From Salticus scenicus (taxonomy: Eukaryota; Arthropoda; Arachnida; Araneae; Salticidae): a stretch of 64,000 nt of DNA. The stretch is taken from contig OZ005662.1 of the NCBI GenBank assembly GCA_963930645.1, positions 2,547,436 to 2,611,435 of the forward strand, given 5' to 3'. Of this stretch, positions 11,994 through 24,300 are shown one piece after another. The notes beneath the pieces were generated by a model that ran no database searches, had not been told where the DNA came from, and saw only the letters and a program-made list of their open reading frames with translations. The position numbers and the translations under genes are program-made. Numbering within the stretch: position 1 is the stretch's first letter; each line of letters starts with the position of its first letter.

Positions 11994-12107
11994 ATGTCCA
12001 GCTCTAGAATATGTTTTGTGTATGGGTGCGACACAGGATATAGGAAAGCCTTGAAGAGAAATAAAGAACAGGGATGAAAGAATCCATCAATGTTTTCTGC
12101 TCCTGAG
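11994..12107 (+). pseudogene. First exon of a THAP-domain protein, with a stop
   Basis: Starting at the ATG the frame reads MSSSRICFVYGCDTGYRK, then LKRNKEQG, a TGA at 12,075-12,077, and KNPSMFSAPE. It ends on a good donor site (GAG followed by GTAAGC at 12,108). The C-x4-C spacing and the position of MFSAP match the first half of the THAP zinc-binding domain (C2CH) found in P-element-like transposases and their domesticated relatives. The second half would lie in a later exon, which I could not find in the next 2.5 kb. The TGA makes it a broken remnant unless the codon is misread in the assembly. Confidence 0.55.
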
Positions 12108-12109
12108 GT

Positions 12110-14582
12110 AAGCGAGCTAGATGAATGTTGTTGAGTATATATTTACGTAATATTAAATTTAAATTGAATGAATATTGATAAATAAGCAAGGTAAATATAA
12201 ATTATTATGTTTCGATTTTTTCCAATAGTTTTACTGAAGAGCCTTCAATCAAATTTCGCTTAAAAACTGCATAACAAAACTGACAGGATTGCTAAGCCTT
12301 TTAAATCTACATCTGAAAGGTCTTGTTTACGTTTGTCATGCAATCATAAAAAAAAAAATGTACTACATTTAAAAAATGTTTTCTGCATGAGAAAAGAAAG
12401 TTTTGGGTATTTTGAGTGTAATGTTGAAATGTCTTATTAAATTTTCATTAGAATTCTTAAACAATATTGCCAGGGATTAAAATATGTAAATATGGTTTTT
12501 AGTGCGAACGATTAAAGAGATATTTACGTCTTTCATTTTATATATTATTTTGTAGTTATATTTTTATTGCTTTTACAAATGACTTAAATTATTAAGTAAT
12601 TTGGCCGTAGTAAATTTTGCAGGAAGGATCGTTGTTTTTCCTACTTTTTATAAATTGTCCTTTCACTTGACAAAACTAGGGACAAAACTAAATTAAAAAT
12701 AGACGAATCTGGACATAATATAAGCAATTGAATGAATTATTTATGCTTGATGCATAAATAATGTATGAGATTATTCTGTCAAAGCAATAAATTGTACTTT
12801 AAACTTAGCAATCGATCTTAAATTTGCAATCGATATATTTTCCCTTAAATTAATAATTTGAAAAGTAGCAGATGTCATTTTATTTATCAATTAAAAGAAA
12901 AAAAAAAAAAAAAAAGAAAACCTAACTACATAGTGTATTGTATAGTTTCCTAAGTAAATCTGTTGCTGATTATTATTATTGCATTATCATGTAGATTTAA
13001 AGAGGGGGGGGGGGGTATGTAAATATGTATATATATTTCATGTTCTATAACCTAAAGTTTAAAAACAAAGGAAAGAGACTATTTTCAATGAAAGTTTTTA
13101 TGAACATGTGATTGTATAATTACCTTTTGTAAACAATTACCTACAAAATTTTATTTCATTAATCATATTTTATTTATTTTTTATGTTGAAAATTTTGCCA
13201 AGTTCATCTTTATTTGAAGAAACAATCTTAAAAATAATTTAAATTGATTATGTAATGTGTACTTTGCATGGAAATCTTTTATTTAACATTTCTAATATAG
13301 GGAGTAAAAAAATTTATAAATATAAGTGGAATGTGTTTTAATAATTTATATCAATAAGTCATTTCAATGCACTGTTTTCATTTTTATACAATATTTTACT
13401 TAAAATACAAATTTGTTATTTTTATAATTTATTTTTTATCTGAGAGTTTAAAAAATGAAATTATATGTTTAAACGTTTGAAAATTTTATATTTATATACC
13501 CTATATCAAGGTCTGGCTTTATATGAGTACTATGTATTTAATAACAGAGTAAAAAAGCGGCTACATTTATTTCTTAATCATTCTAGATAATATGAAATTA
13601 GGCCCTTTTTTTTTATTATTATTCTATCAACTGAATTTTAGTTTGGGCAAAATAAGGACCATATTTGGATTCAGGATGTCATTTTACATAATAATCAGCG
13701 GGAATGGTATCGGGACACATTTTTTTTTTTTTTTTTTTTTTTTTTTGCAGAGGAGTGTTATTTAAAATGCTGCCCTAATTTACATTCAGAAAATTAACAG
13801 TAGTGTCATTATTTTTTAATCACTTTATTTAATTTTTAAAAATTTCGCTAGAAATAAATATATAGAATATTGATTTTTGTATAGCTGTAAGTAATATAAA
13901 GTTTTGTACTTCGATTAGCTCATTAGTTTTTTTTAGATTTTATCTGTAACGAAAGCCTGACCAGATGAAGAATAAAGAGAATTTCTAATTTTTAAAGTGG
14001 GCTTTGTCTGAATGAGAACTGATTTGTTATGTTAGTTTTGATGTATTGACGTAACAAAGTAGGTTCCTTTTCGGATTTATATATATTGTGTCTGCTCCCC
14101 CCAAAAATACTTTTTCAAGAATTGAAGGAAAATGAGTAAGAAAAATCAATTGCCATGTAGCTGGATAGTGTTCACAAGGATTTGAAGCTGAATGAGGGCT
14201 ATTATGCTGGAATAATTTGAAGAGACAGCTTTAGTATATAATAAACAGAAGTGCTTAAGAAGAAAAGGAATTGCGAAAACTTTGGATTGTCCTATTTATT
14301 TTTGTAAGTATTTTACTTTTATAGTTTTTCATTACTCAATTATTTAGCAGTTCTACACAAGAATCAGGTGAGTATTTCGAAATATGAATTATTTTGATAA
14401 TTTAAATATAAATTTGTCTGTTTTCGTTTAAAAAAATTTCTGCATAGACTCTGTAAAATGTCAATTTTTAATAATAAATTAATGAAACTTGCACATTTTT
14501 GTAGTTGATTGTCAAATAAAATTTAACATTCTTGCGGCTTGTTTCTAAAATATAGATATTTCATCGCTGATCAAAATAAAAT
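12110..14582. other. AT-rich spacer, no gene recognised
   Basis: No convincing coding exon. The stretch contains A, T and G homopolymers (notably near 12,898, 13,007 and 13,722) and no clear repeat family. If the THAP exon at 11,994 belongs to a longer gene, its intron would cover part of this stretch. Confidence 0.4.
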
Positions 14583-14590
14583 ATATTTAC

Positions 14591-15265
14591 CCCAGTAGCA
14601 CAACAATATTGGCCAATGTCGTATAATGAGATTTTACAACGTTGGCCAATATCGATTTATCGACATTGGCCAGCGCCGAATGGCGAACCTTTTTTCCGAG
14701 ATTGGCCAATGTCGTTATTTGAACATTGGCCAATGTCGATCTAAGCCAGACCGGCCAATGTTACATTGGCCAATATCGATCTAAGCCGGACCGGCCAATG
14801 TTGCAATTTGAACATTGGCCATTATCGATCTAAGCTGGACTGGCCAATGTTGCCATTTGAACATTGGCCAATGTCGATCTAAGCCGGACCGGCCAATGTT
14901 GCCATTTGAACATTGGCCAATGTCGATAAATCGATATTGGCCAACGCCGAATGGAAAACTTTTTTTCCGAGATTGGCCAGTGTTGCTATTCCAACATTGG
15001 CCAATGTCGAACTAAATTGGACTGGCCAATGTCGATCTAAGTTGGACTGGCCAATGTCGATCTAAGTCGGACCGGCCAATGTCGACCTAGACCATGCCGG
15101 CCAATGTTAACCTAAACCGGACCGGCCATTGTCGATAAATCTATATTGGCGAATGTCTAATGGTACACCTTTTTCCAGGATTGCCCAATATTAAGAATTG
15201 AATATTGGCAAATGTTGATCTATGTTAGGTTGACAATTGCCAATCTAAGATGCACTAGTCAACAT
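14591..15265. repeat. GGCCAAT/ATTGGCC minisatellite in a putative non-autonomous element
   Basis: More than twenty GGCCAAT words in both orientations, many as ATTGGCCAAT palindromes, fill about 550 bp. The main unit is about 49 bp (it contains GATCTAAGCCGGACC and TTGCCATTTGAACA), with about four copies at 14,735-14,920. A shorter unit of about 25 bp runs at 15,020-15,115. A block starting TCGATAAATCGATATTGGCC occurs three times (about 14,652, 14,920 and 15,134) as a higher-order repeat. The left edge CCCAGTAGCA is the same as the start of the 15,561 element. A possible 8-bp duplication ATATTTAC/AAATTTAC flanks 14,591-15,265. An open frame at 14,815-15,015 is just the repeat translated. Confidence 0.7.
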
Positions 15266-15560
15266 AAATTTACAGATATTTTCTATTATAATTAACCCTT
15301 TCAGGACAGTGTATAAAAGGTCTATCAATAAACTTTAAAAATATTTCTTTGCCTATAGAATCCTCATACTGAGCATATATTTAAACAATTTTTTTTAAAT
15401 ATTTGCTATCTTCAGATACATGTCAATTTAATATATAACCATTGCACACCTAAAAAGTCTGAAGTTGGTAGATAGACCTTTGAGCCACTGTCTTTGAAAC
15501 AGTTAAATCTTAAAAATTAAAATAAATCTGGTATTTAGATGTTTATTCTTTATTTTGTAG

Positions 15561-16908
15561 CCCAGTAGCAGAAACGCTGCAACACGGCGACATAGTTGCG
15601 GATACAGAAAAACGGCTTGCAGACAGTTTTTGTCTGCACTAATAAAAAAATTAGTTCATAACTTTAAAATATCTCTTTGTCTGTACTACTAAAAAAAAAT
15701 TGCCTGCAACTTTCAGACAGTTTTTTTTTTGTCAATTTACAGACATTTTTCTCCTGTGACAATGCGCTACCCATGTATGACGTCTTAGACGCTGTCTGGT
15801 TAAGGCTCCTATATATACGAGCTGACGCATCAGGCATTTTGTTGCCTTAGGGTTGCCACATGTACCCAGCGCGTTTCTATGATAAACAAACGACAAATAT
15901 TTTTTTTAACGTCTTACGTTACTTTAGAGTAACTTGTATTATTATATTTCATAATTTTAGCTAAGTAAACTATGATATGGAAGTTTGTTTAGCGATAAAC
16001 TGCTATATTCATTCAAGAAGTGAATATAAAATGTTCACAGACCTTGTATTACTGTGTGTTTGAGTTTTGGCGACATTTTGAAAAAGAAACAGAAACCGCC
16101 CTAACAACACATCTTACCCATTACATCCATAGGATAGCCTCAGAATAAAATTACATCCTGAGAATGCACTGTGAAATAAAAGTGCTTTTAGGAATATTAC
16201 TGTTGCTTATTGCTCTTATCTTGACCGGATTAGCTTCAGATCAAGATTTCTTAAAATCATTAGGGAAGCAATAATGACGCCAAGCGGGAATGCTGTCCTG
16301 TTCGGAGGCAAAAAAATGGCGGTGATGCGCCGGCCTATTATTTATTTAAGGGGCTCTATGTCTGGTAGGAACTCTAGAGCCCCCTATAGGTGCCTAGGTA
16401 GGAACACACAAAACAGTGCTTAACAAGGGTGACCTAGGAGCCTAGATCTCCCTTGATAGGCAACGGTATGCGTGTAGTCTTTTCTCCTGTTACTGAGATT
16501 CTACGGGAAAGTAGAAAGTGCTAATTTCATTTAAAACTGCTCCAAAACTTCTCCTCCACTTCAAAATTCACTTATAAAAATTTCTGTATCAAAACTAAAA
16601 CTAATATACTTTTATTATTTATAATGTGTTGTGCCAAGCATTGCTATAAAATAATTAATTGAATGAGTTAAACTTATTATTTTATAACTGTTTATACTAT
16701 ATTGTTCTGTAGTAAAATTGTATTGTGTATTGTTGCACGAGATCACCACAGTTGTTAATTCCCCCCCTTCTTCCAGATTGCCGCTATCAGCTTTCAGGCT
16801 TTTTGAGTTTAAGCCATTTTCACCCCTGACTACATGCAAATTTCGCAGACAGATTATGAAATTTTAAAAACCTGTCTCAGACAGCTACAAAATTTTCTGT
16901 CAACTGGG
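15561..16908. mobile_element. Non-autonomous element, CCCAGT...ACTGGG ends, 8-bp TSD
   Basis: The sequence TTTTGTAG directly precedes 15,561 (15,553-15,560) and directly follows 16,908 (16,909-16,916). Between these perfect 8-bp duplications lie 1,348 bp beginning CCCAGTAGCAG and ending GTCAACTGGG, a 6-bp terminal inverted repeat. Subterminal CAGACAG/CTGTCTG words recur near both ends. There is no transposase frame; a minus-strand frame at 16,615-16,839 has no recognisable domain. An 8-bp duplication fits hAT, P or Merlin, but the short CCCAGT terminus is not diagnostic for any of them, so I leave the superfamily open. Confidence 0.75.
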
Positions 16909-16916
16909 TTTTGTAG

Positions 16917-19300
16917 TCATAAATTATTCACATTTTTTTGCAGAACGCAGATAAACCTTTGGGTATTGCTACCATAGCAACAGTTGTCACCAACAACACA
17001 CATGGACGGCAAATTTCTTATGAAAATATCAGATTTTTTTTTTTTTTTTTTTTTGAAAATTTTTTGGGGGAAAAAAATTATATTTTGAAAATGTATTTAA
17101 ATCCTCTGAAAAACTGAAACAATCTTCTAACTTATCTTTTGGGAGCAAACAATACCTAATCTCAGCAACAACCAAGGAGCATTTTATTTTATGGGAAATT
17201 TTGTTTTCAAAACTACTCATTACCTAATGAATTCTGGTTTCACATTCAGAAAATTGACAATTGTTAAATTAATACTTTTTTCTAAAAAAATGATTTCACA
17301 AATTTAATATTTTATTTTATAGCTAAAATAAATATATAAAAATGGCCCGAAATCGTTTTATTTAATAATAAAAAAATAAAAATAAAAATAAAAATTTAAA
17401 AAATGACTACTCATTTAATGACTGTGAATTTTCTGAATGTATAGCCAGAATAAAAACATATTCGGTAATGAATGATCAGTGAAAAAAATTTTCCCGAATT
17501 AGAATAATTTTTTGCACAGCCTTGGTTGTCCAGGGATGGTATCGAATTTCAGCAATTGAGGACCAGGGGAAATTTTGTAGAAAAATATACAAATAATATT
17601 GATTTGAACAATGAATTACAAAAATCACTGTTAAAATCGTCCTCCCATTTTGGAAATTTTTTCATATGAATTGGGAGAAATGTTGGGAGTTAAAACATTT
17701 TCTGCACCCCTGTGGCTGTCAGCGAGATTAGACATTGCATGCTCTTAATTCTCTATTGTTTACAGCAGATATATCATTTTTTTTAATGCTTACATTGATT
17801 GACTACTGAGTCAATCTAAATTTAGATATTGCTAGGATACTTTATGTATCATATGTGTATATTTAGTCTTGATATGAGCAAAATGTTTTATTAGACATTA
17901 GAAGGTGCTAATTTCAATAAATTATAAACCTTTTTTCTTTTTTTCTACAGAATTGCCTCTGATAAACATGGATTAAAAAAAAAAAAAAATTACAGTTCTA
18001 GAAATAATATATATCTTTGTTATTCATTTTTTAATGGCACAGACTTTTCAATATTCTCAGGCCAGCTAGGCAACACATGTAAAATGAAAGTTAATATATG
18101 CAGAAATGCCCACTTCTAATGACAAAAAAGCGGGAGATTTTTTTAACAGAAATCAAGAGACTTTTTCCAACAAGAAAGTTTGTAAGAAAAATGAGTAAAA
18201 TAATGCAAATCTAATTTTAAGTAAAGTTTTATAAGCTTAGGAGGTATTTACAAAGCATCAGTATTAAAATTAAATGAATAATATGTTTCTTGCAGTAAAA
18301 AAAAAAAAAAAAAAAAAACCTCAGACATACAGTTGTTTAAAATTTAAGTCAAAATAGACAGAATTGATCATTCTGCTCCTAATATAAAACAATAAGGATC
18401 TTTATTATCTTTGTAAAAGAAAAGGTAATAAAGAAATGAAAATATCAGTTATATTCTAATGAAATTTGAATTCTTTAAGTTTTTAATAGTTATGGTATTT
18501 AAATATATATATATAATAATGATGATATATTAAGCATAGTAGAAGCCAAGCAACAGATACAAGATCACTGAAACACAAATAACCAATAAGATAAAAAAAT
18601 AATAATAATAATTATATATAAATTAATAATAAGACATTTTTCATTATGCAAAAATGAAAGTTAAAAATTTATTCTTAGCAAAAATTAGTTTCAAAGCATT
18701 GTATAGTAATTCACATTCAAACTGAACTTGATAAATTGCAGAGCAAGATAAATTCTGTATTGTACTACAACCTTACAGTACTGTACACCTATGTATTCAT
18801 CAAAATATTTTACAATTTACAAACTAAAAATTTTTATATTTTTACTTAATTTTACATTAATACAATTAAGATTATTTCTGTTATATACAAAATATGTCAA
18901 TGAAACAGTCAACTGACTTACAAAATACTTTGGAATAAAGAAACTTTTTTTCATGCTTGAAAACACTTAATTAAAAGTACTGAGAATTAGAGAAAAGATT
19001 TTGGTAAATTCAAATGAAGTCAGAAAACTTAATTTATAAGATTTAGAATAATAAAAATGAGAGGATTAGCATTTTACAATATCCTTGATCAGAATTCTTA
19101 TATATCCAAAATATTTCAAACATACACCCTTTTTTTCCCTTTTAATTAAAAAATAAAAAAAAGTTTGATGCGTAAATTGAAATAACTTAATAAATTTTGT
19201 TTAACAAAATCAAAATTTATTTACACATTTGGTTACAATGTTTGTTTCATCATAATCTGTTTTTCTTTTTTACATTATATTCAGGTAAGTCAACACTTCC
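16917..19300. other. AT-rich spacer, no gene recognised
   Basis: No supportable gene. It has long T or A runs at about 17,035 and 18,298, a TA-rich stretch at about 18,505, and AATAAT repeats at about 18,600. A short GC-richer piece at 19,280-19,360 could be a terminal exon on the minus strand and is discussed as a finding. Confidence 0.4.
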
Positions 19301-19359
19301 AGTTAATGTTCTCCCAACAGAATGACACATTGCTTGGGAACTTCATTTTCGCACTTGCT

Positions 19360-21890
19360 AGAAAAATATAAAAGGCAGAAATCAGAAAATAAACACATAA
19401 ATAGTCTAATTATTCACATAAAATATTTTTACTGGTTTCTATTTTTTTCAACAATAATAAGAAACTATTTTTTAAATCATTTGTTTATCTTATTATTTTA
19501 ATTAGTTATTTTTTTATACAATTTTATAAAAATCCCATACAATTGCCCAAAATCAGGGTTGTTCGGTTTTTTCCATACTGGAAAAAAACCTGGTTAAAAC
19601 CGTCCCGGACAAAATACCGTTTTGTCCACTATTTGCGAGTAATAAATAAAAAATTATCTTTATTCTTTCCCTATATGTAAAACTTTTCTTTATCAATATG
19701 TGTATGTGCAGCACTCGTGAAATACGGTCAGCTGGTCACCACTGACTACCAATATTTTTTATTTTAACTAGCAATGTTTTCAATTTTAAGGAAACTTTTT
19801 TTTTTTTTTTTTTTAATATATATTTCGGTAAAAGAATTGGTCCTAGAATGGGATTCCAATTCTACTTTCGATGTAGGCTAACATTCTCTGTTTTGATTCC
19901 TGTTTCTCGTAACACTTTTTGAGATACTTTGTTGAATTAGGGGACTTACAAATCTCTGTGCATGTTTCACAACTCGGTATTAAATTATTGCACCGTTTCA
20001 GGGAGTTAGTTTATACTGCTCCTTGTCTGTGCATGCTATCGACCTGGTAATGAATCGTTGTACCTGTGTAATGATGTATCAATGCCGATGGTGTATTGGT
20101 TTAATGAAAATAATAAAACCAGTTTCATTTTGTTAAATTTAAACAGGTATTTCCTGAAGTAAAAAAAAAAAAAAAAAAAAGAAATCATTCAAGCCTAATA
20201 AATAATTGGTTTTTATATATAGAATCTTAATTTCTATATTCAAGTAAATTTTGAAACTGAAAAGGGGGGGGGGGGGGAGAAAGAAAGAAAGAAACGGTGG
20301 AGAATATTTTTTACGGGCTACCAGAATTTTTTGTTGGCGACCATGTTTTATTATAAAATTTCTGAACCCTATGTATGTGAATATAATCAATTTAAGTATT
20401 TCAAAATAGACTTGAAAAGTTAACGATATTTAATAAATAAATATATCTATTTTTCTAAGGGTGGATTGGATGCAAAAGTGATAGTTTATAGCTTCAATTT
20501 TAATTCCCTTCTTCCCCCCCCCCCACTGCTTTCAACTACATTGTCATCTTCTCTCTCATAGTCGTAAATACCTTTTAAAAATTTGTTATTAAGCATGATG
20601 AAATGAATGGTTCACATATATTTCATGGAATTTTTTACTTTCTGAAAATACATAGGTAAGGAAAGTATTGTAATCATGAAAAAAAATTGACTTTGTGATA
20701 TTGGTGTATCTACATGTTTTGAGGTTAAATGAGTTTAAGTTCTATTTTTGAGAGCCATTTTCTTTTCATAAAATGTAAACAAAAGAAAATAACCATTTAT
20801 TATTTTTTATTGTACTCTTATAGCAATATTTATTTCCAACTGAATAATAATTTTTATTTATTTATTAACTGTAAAAATTTACTGAATTAAAGAATCACAA
20901 AATGTCATCCAAAAATAAATTAAAATCGAAGCTTCTATCACTTGCACATTCTGTTTTCATTCATAAATTCTAAAATAATACTTTATTTCATTATCATTGC
21001 GAAACAAAAAATAAAACAATAAAAATTCACTGCAATAAGATTTTGACATCATCTAATATTTAACATGGAAAAAATACTTTTTTATTTTTTCTTCATCAAA
21101 TGATGCTTCTTCCTCAAGGTCAACTCAATACTCAATTGCCTTTTTATTCTATATTTATTTATTTCAATTATAAAAAACAACTATCTTATTTTGACCTTGA
21201 TAAATTTACGTTTTAAATGTACAAATAATAGAACGAATAAAAAATCTTGTTTTATTTCAATCAATCAGTCACTTTTAATTTTATTTACTTTGAAAAAAGA
21301 ATATTCTATATTCTAAATAATTTCAATCTTAGATATCTTTTGAAAAGCATTTCACATAATAATAAAATAAATTTTAAACCATTTATTGTTTCAAATGAAA
21401 ATAATTCTTTTCTTTTCAGTTAATATAAACAATATTAATATAAACGATATTTCCTGTATTTAATATAAACAATATTTCCTGTCTGCGAACGCCATAAAAT
21501 TATGTTATAAAACCATTCTTCTGAACGGCTTAAGCGAGTCTTCTAGACTCTTTGAAATATAAAGATTGCAGGATATTGCATTTAATCAAAATAATTTAAT
21601 ATTTTCAAACCATTTTAATTTCAAAGTAATAATCTTCAAACTGATATTTTAATATTCTTCTTACCTGTAAAATTCTTCGACGTCAAAAAATGAAGACTAA
21701 TAACGGACACTTGTTTTTCTAGAAATAATAGCTTCTTCTTTAAGATGAGAAAAATATATACAGTTTATTAAATAAAGTATTTACATGAAGAAACACTATT
21801 TACAATAGGTATTTACATATTCGAAATTTCACGAAAACAATTTTCTATTCGTAATATTTTAATAACTAAGCCACCAGTTTTTTATTTCGT
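19360..21890. other. AT-rich spacer with scattered repeat fragments
   Basis: No gene. At 20,634-20,750 there is a fourth R1 copy (ACTTTCTGAAAATACA, GTAAGGAAAGTATTG, TTGGTGTATCTACATG). A G run lies at 20,264-20,277 and a C run at about 20,513-20,524. The left piece CAGGGTTGTTCGG at about 19,556 resembles a hAT-type end, but no matching partner with a target duplication was found. Confidence 0.4.
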
Positions 21891-21894
21891 TATG

Positions 21895-22115
21895 ACAATG
21901 GTGGTTCCATAAAAATAAATTAGGCCAAAGATGGCCTGAGAGCATTCTATTTCATTGTGTTGCTCTCTCCACTAAAGACAAACTAAAACTAACTAATCTA
22001 TGGGCTACCTTTTCTATTTCTTCAACGGTAGCTCCATGAATAATAAAATCAGGCCAAAAAGGCCCCGAGAGCAAACTACTATTTCATGACATTGCTCTGT
22101 GCTCTCCATTCTAGA
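21895..22115. repeat. Tandem duplication with GGCC-A-GGCC palindromes
   Basis: Two units of about 85 bp (21,895-21,972 and 22,024-22,114) share in order GGTRGYTCCATRAA, AGGCCAAARA-GGCC, GAGAGCA, TTTCATGACATTGCTCT-like and CTCTCCA blocks. Each contains an interrupted palindrome AGGCC...GGCC(T/C). There is no coding signal. Confidence 0.6.
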
Positions 22116-22201
22116 ACAGAACTAAAACCAAAACCAAAACTAATGTCCCGCGAGCGAGTAAACAAAAAAAATGTTCTTCGAATCTCATCTCAACGGGACC
22201 T

Positions 22202-22220
22202 CTGGCGCCCTCTAGTGAGG
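22202..22220 (-). promoter_or_regulatory. CTCF-like motif
   Basis: Read on the minus strand this is TCACTAGAGGGCGCC, matching the CTCF core consensus CCASYAGRKGGCRS at all but the first position. CTCF is an architectural DNA-binding protein conserved in arthropods. A single motif match is weak evidence of occupancy. Confidence 0.3.
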
Positions 22221-23038
22221 CAAAAGTACATCAATACCTAACAAGAATGTTCAGTTTTGTTTGCAATAATCGTCTACATAGAAAATACTATATGAAAATA
22301 CAAAAGAGTGAATAGGATTTATAATGATAAAAGCATATTTCAGTGAAACATGAAAATGTTTGAAACTGAGATTATTAAAAATTTTAGTTTGAGTATTGAG
22401 GGTACAATTCTAAATATACTTTTGAATAGGAAAATAAGCATACAAAACTTAATAATAATAATAATAAAAGAACTTTTTCGGGTGATTCAAAATAAATCAT
22501 TCTGAGGGTATTAAAAGCAACACTTTATAGAAGAAAGATATATATATATATATATATAGAAAACTACTGAATTGAATTAATATATATAAAAGTTTAAAGA
22601 CAAGAAAACCAACGGAAGAATTACAAACCAATGCGCAAAAATGAAGCCAAAAGGAGATGCAAAACTTTAATATAGGAATAAATAAACAAATTCCTATATT
22701 AAAGTATATATTTATTATTTATTCAGTAAAGTTTATACTTTCAGTTCCTAAAAGTATATTATTTATTCCTATATATATATATATATTTAAAATAATTAAT
22801 TTTAAGTAAAAGTATTTTATGAAAATAATAGTAAATAAACAAATACTTTCAAATCTCTGAAATCACTCTCGCTCTCTTTTATTTTATTTATTTATTTTTC
22901 TTAATTTTCACGTAATAAATTGCTTCAAAAATAGCTGATCTCTTACTTGTTAATGAAAAAATCACATATATTTTTTAAATATTCTATGAATACTATTGCT
23001 ATATTGGAGAAAAATTATCTTTAGAAACTCATACAATC

Positions 23039-23075
<37 letters not shown>

Positions 23076-23157
23076 TTTCACTTTATTTGTGTGAAATTAT
23101 ATTATTTTCACAGGAATTTTCTTGTGCTTTCGAAAATTATTTACTATGTAACGAGAT
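22221..23157. other. AT-rich spacer with TA microsatellites
   Basis: No gene. TA-dinucleotide runs lie at about 22,538-22,558, 22,765-22,787 and 23,040-23,072. An AAT run is at about 22,451. Confidence 0.5.
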
Positions 23158-23390
23158 CTAGGTGGTGTGGTGGTATTAGTGTTAAGACCAGTTGACTGTG
23201 CAAGGGTCCTAGGGCTGAAAGAGGAGAGCCCTCCATGGGGGAGGTACCTTTCTAAGGGATTCTAGTCAGCGTATACGCGTTTTGGGGAATACCACGGAAA
23301 ACTCCGAATAGCTAGGCCAACGAGCATGAGCTAGAATTGAGCCCAGCACATCACGTCTACCAGCTATAAGAGAAGCTACCTCTAGTCCAC
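23158..23390. repeat. Diverged dispersed repeat, copy B
   Basis: This is the second copy of the 110-340 repeat, with the same order of GGGTCCTAGG, GGAAAACTCCGAA, AGCTAGGCCAACGA and CACGTCTACCAGCT. It begins with a GGTGGTGTGGTGGT tract, where copy A has GGTGTTGGTGTCGGTGT. It is better preserved than copy A but shows no frame. Confidence 0.55.
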
Positions 23391-23399
23391 TGAGTGGAA

Positions 23400-23647
23400 A
23401 ATTAAATCAAAGAAACAACAAAATGCAGCACTAATGCAATTTCAACAATCGATTACAGAAATATATTTTACCATTTCATATTATACCAGATTCCTTGCAT
23501 TTCACATTAATTGTTATTATTATTTTTTTTATTATGATTATTATTTTTTATTATTATTATTATTATTATTATTTTTCAAAATATACTATTTTTGTAAGCA
23601 GTTAAATTATAATTTAAAAGTAATTACATTTGGAGTTGTTATAATAT

Positions 23648-23681
<34 letters not shown>

Positions 23682-24031
23682 TGCTCTCTATAGCTAAAAA
23701 TATTTATATATTTATTTTTATTTTTATTATTATTATTATTATTATTTTAATAACTTTTTCTTTTCTTTTAAAAAATTTTTTAGAAGGAAAAATTTATGGA
23801 AATATGCAAATTCTACATAATATTTTATGTACAATTTTCGATTAATATGATTCAAACTAATTATCCAGATTCTGTACTTCAAATGCCAAACATAAAAAAT
23901 TTAGAGCTATCATATCACGGCATCATATTTTAAATTTATTGCAAGCTATAAATAACTAACTTTCTAATTAAAATAGATATATTATTTTGCTCTTGTTTTG
24001 AATAGTTTTCAAATTTATGCGTATTCATAAT

Positions 24032-24073
<42 letters not shown>

Positions 24074-24300
24074 TGCACGCATGTAATCGGTGCTAGCATT
24101 CTTCTCCTTTCTAATGTGTTCATATATCTTCTTGTAAATATCACGAAAAGACTTATTTTTACTTATGCCCCACACACATGTGTATATATATTATAATTTT
24201 CATGTTTTTTTATTCATTTCTATTTATCAAGTTTGAATTATTATCAGATTAGCTGAATTCCAAATAATATATTAAATTGATTTCTCTCTAATCCTGTCTA
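23400..24300. other. AT-rich spacer, microsatellites
   Basis: No gene. It contains TTA runs at about 23,545-23,571 and 23,725-23,746 and TA runs at about 23,660-23,682 and 24,038-24,070. Nothing here resembles the missing N-terminal half of the Maverick protease or a capsid gene. Confidence 0.5.

Noticed and set aside
14815..15015. 66-codon frame in the GGCCAAT array
   Set aside because: The protein is only the translated minisatellite (repeated HWPMS-like words).
19556..20370. hAT-like element between CAGGGTTGTTC and GAACCCTATG
   Set aside because: The ends match poorly and no target duplication flanks them.
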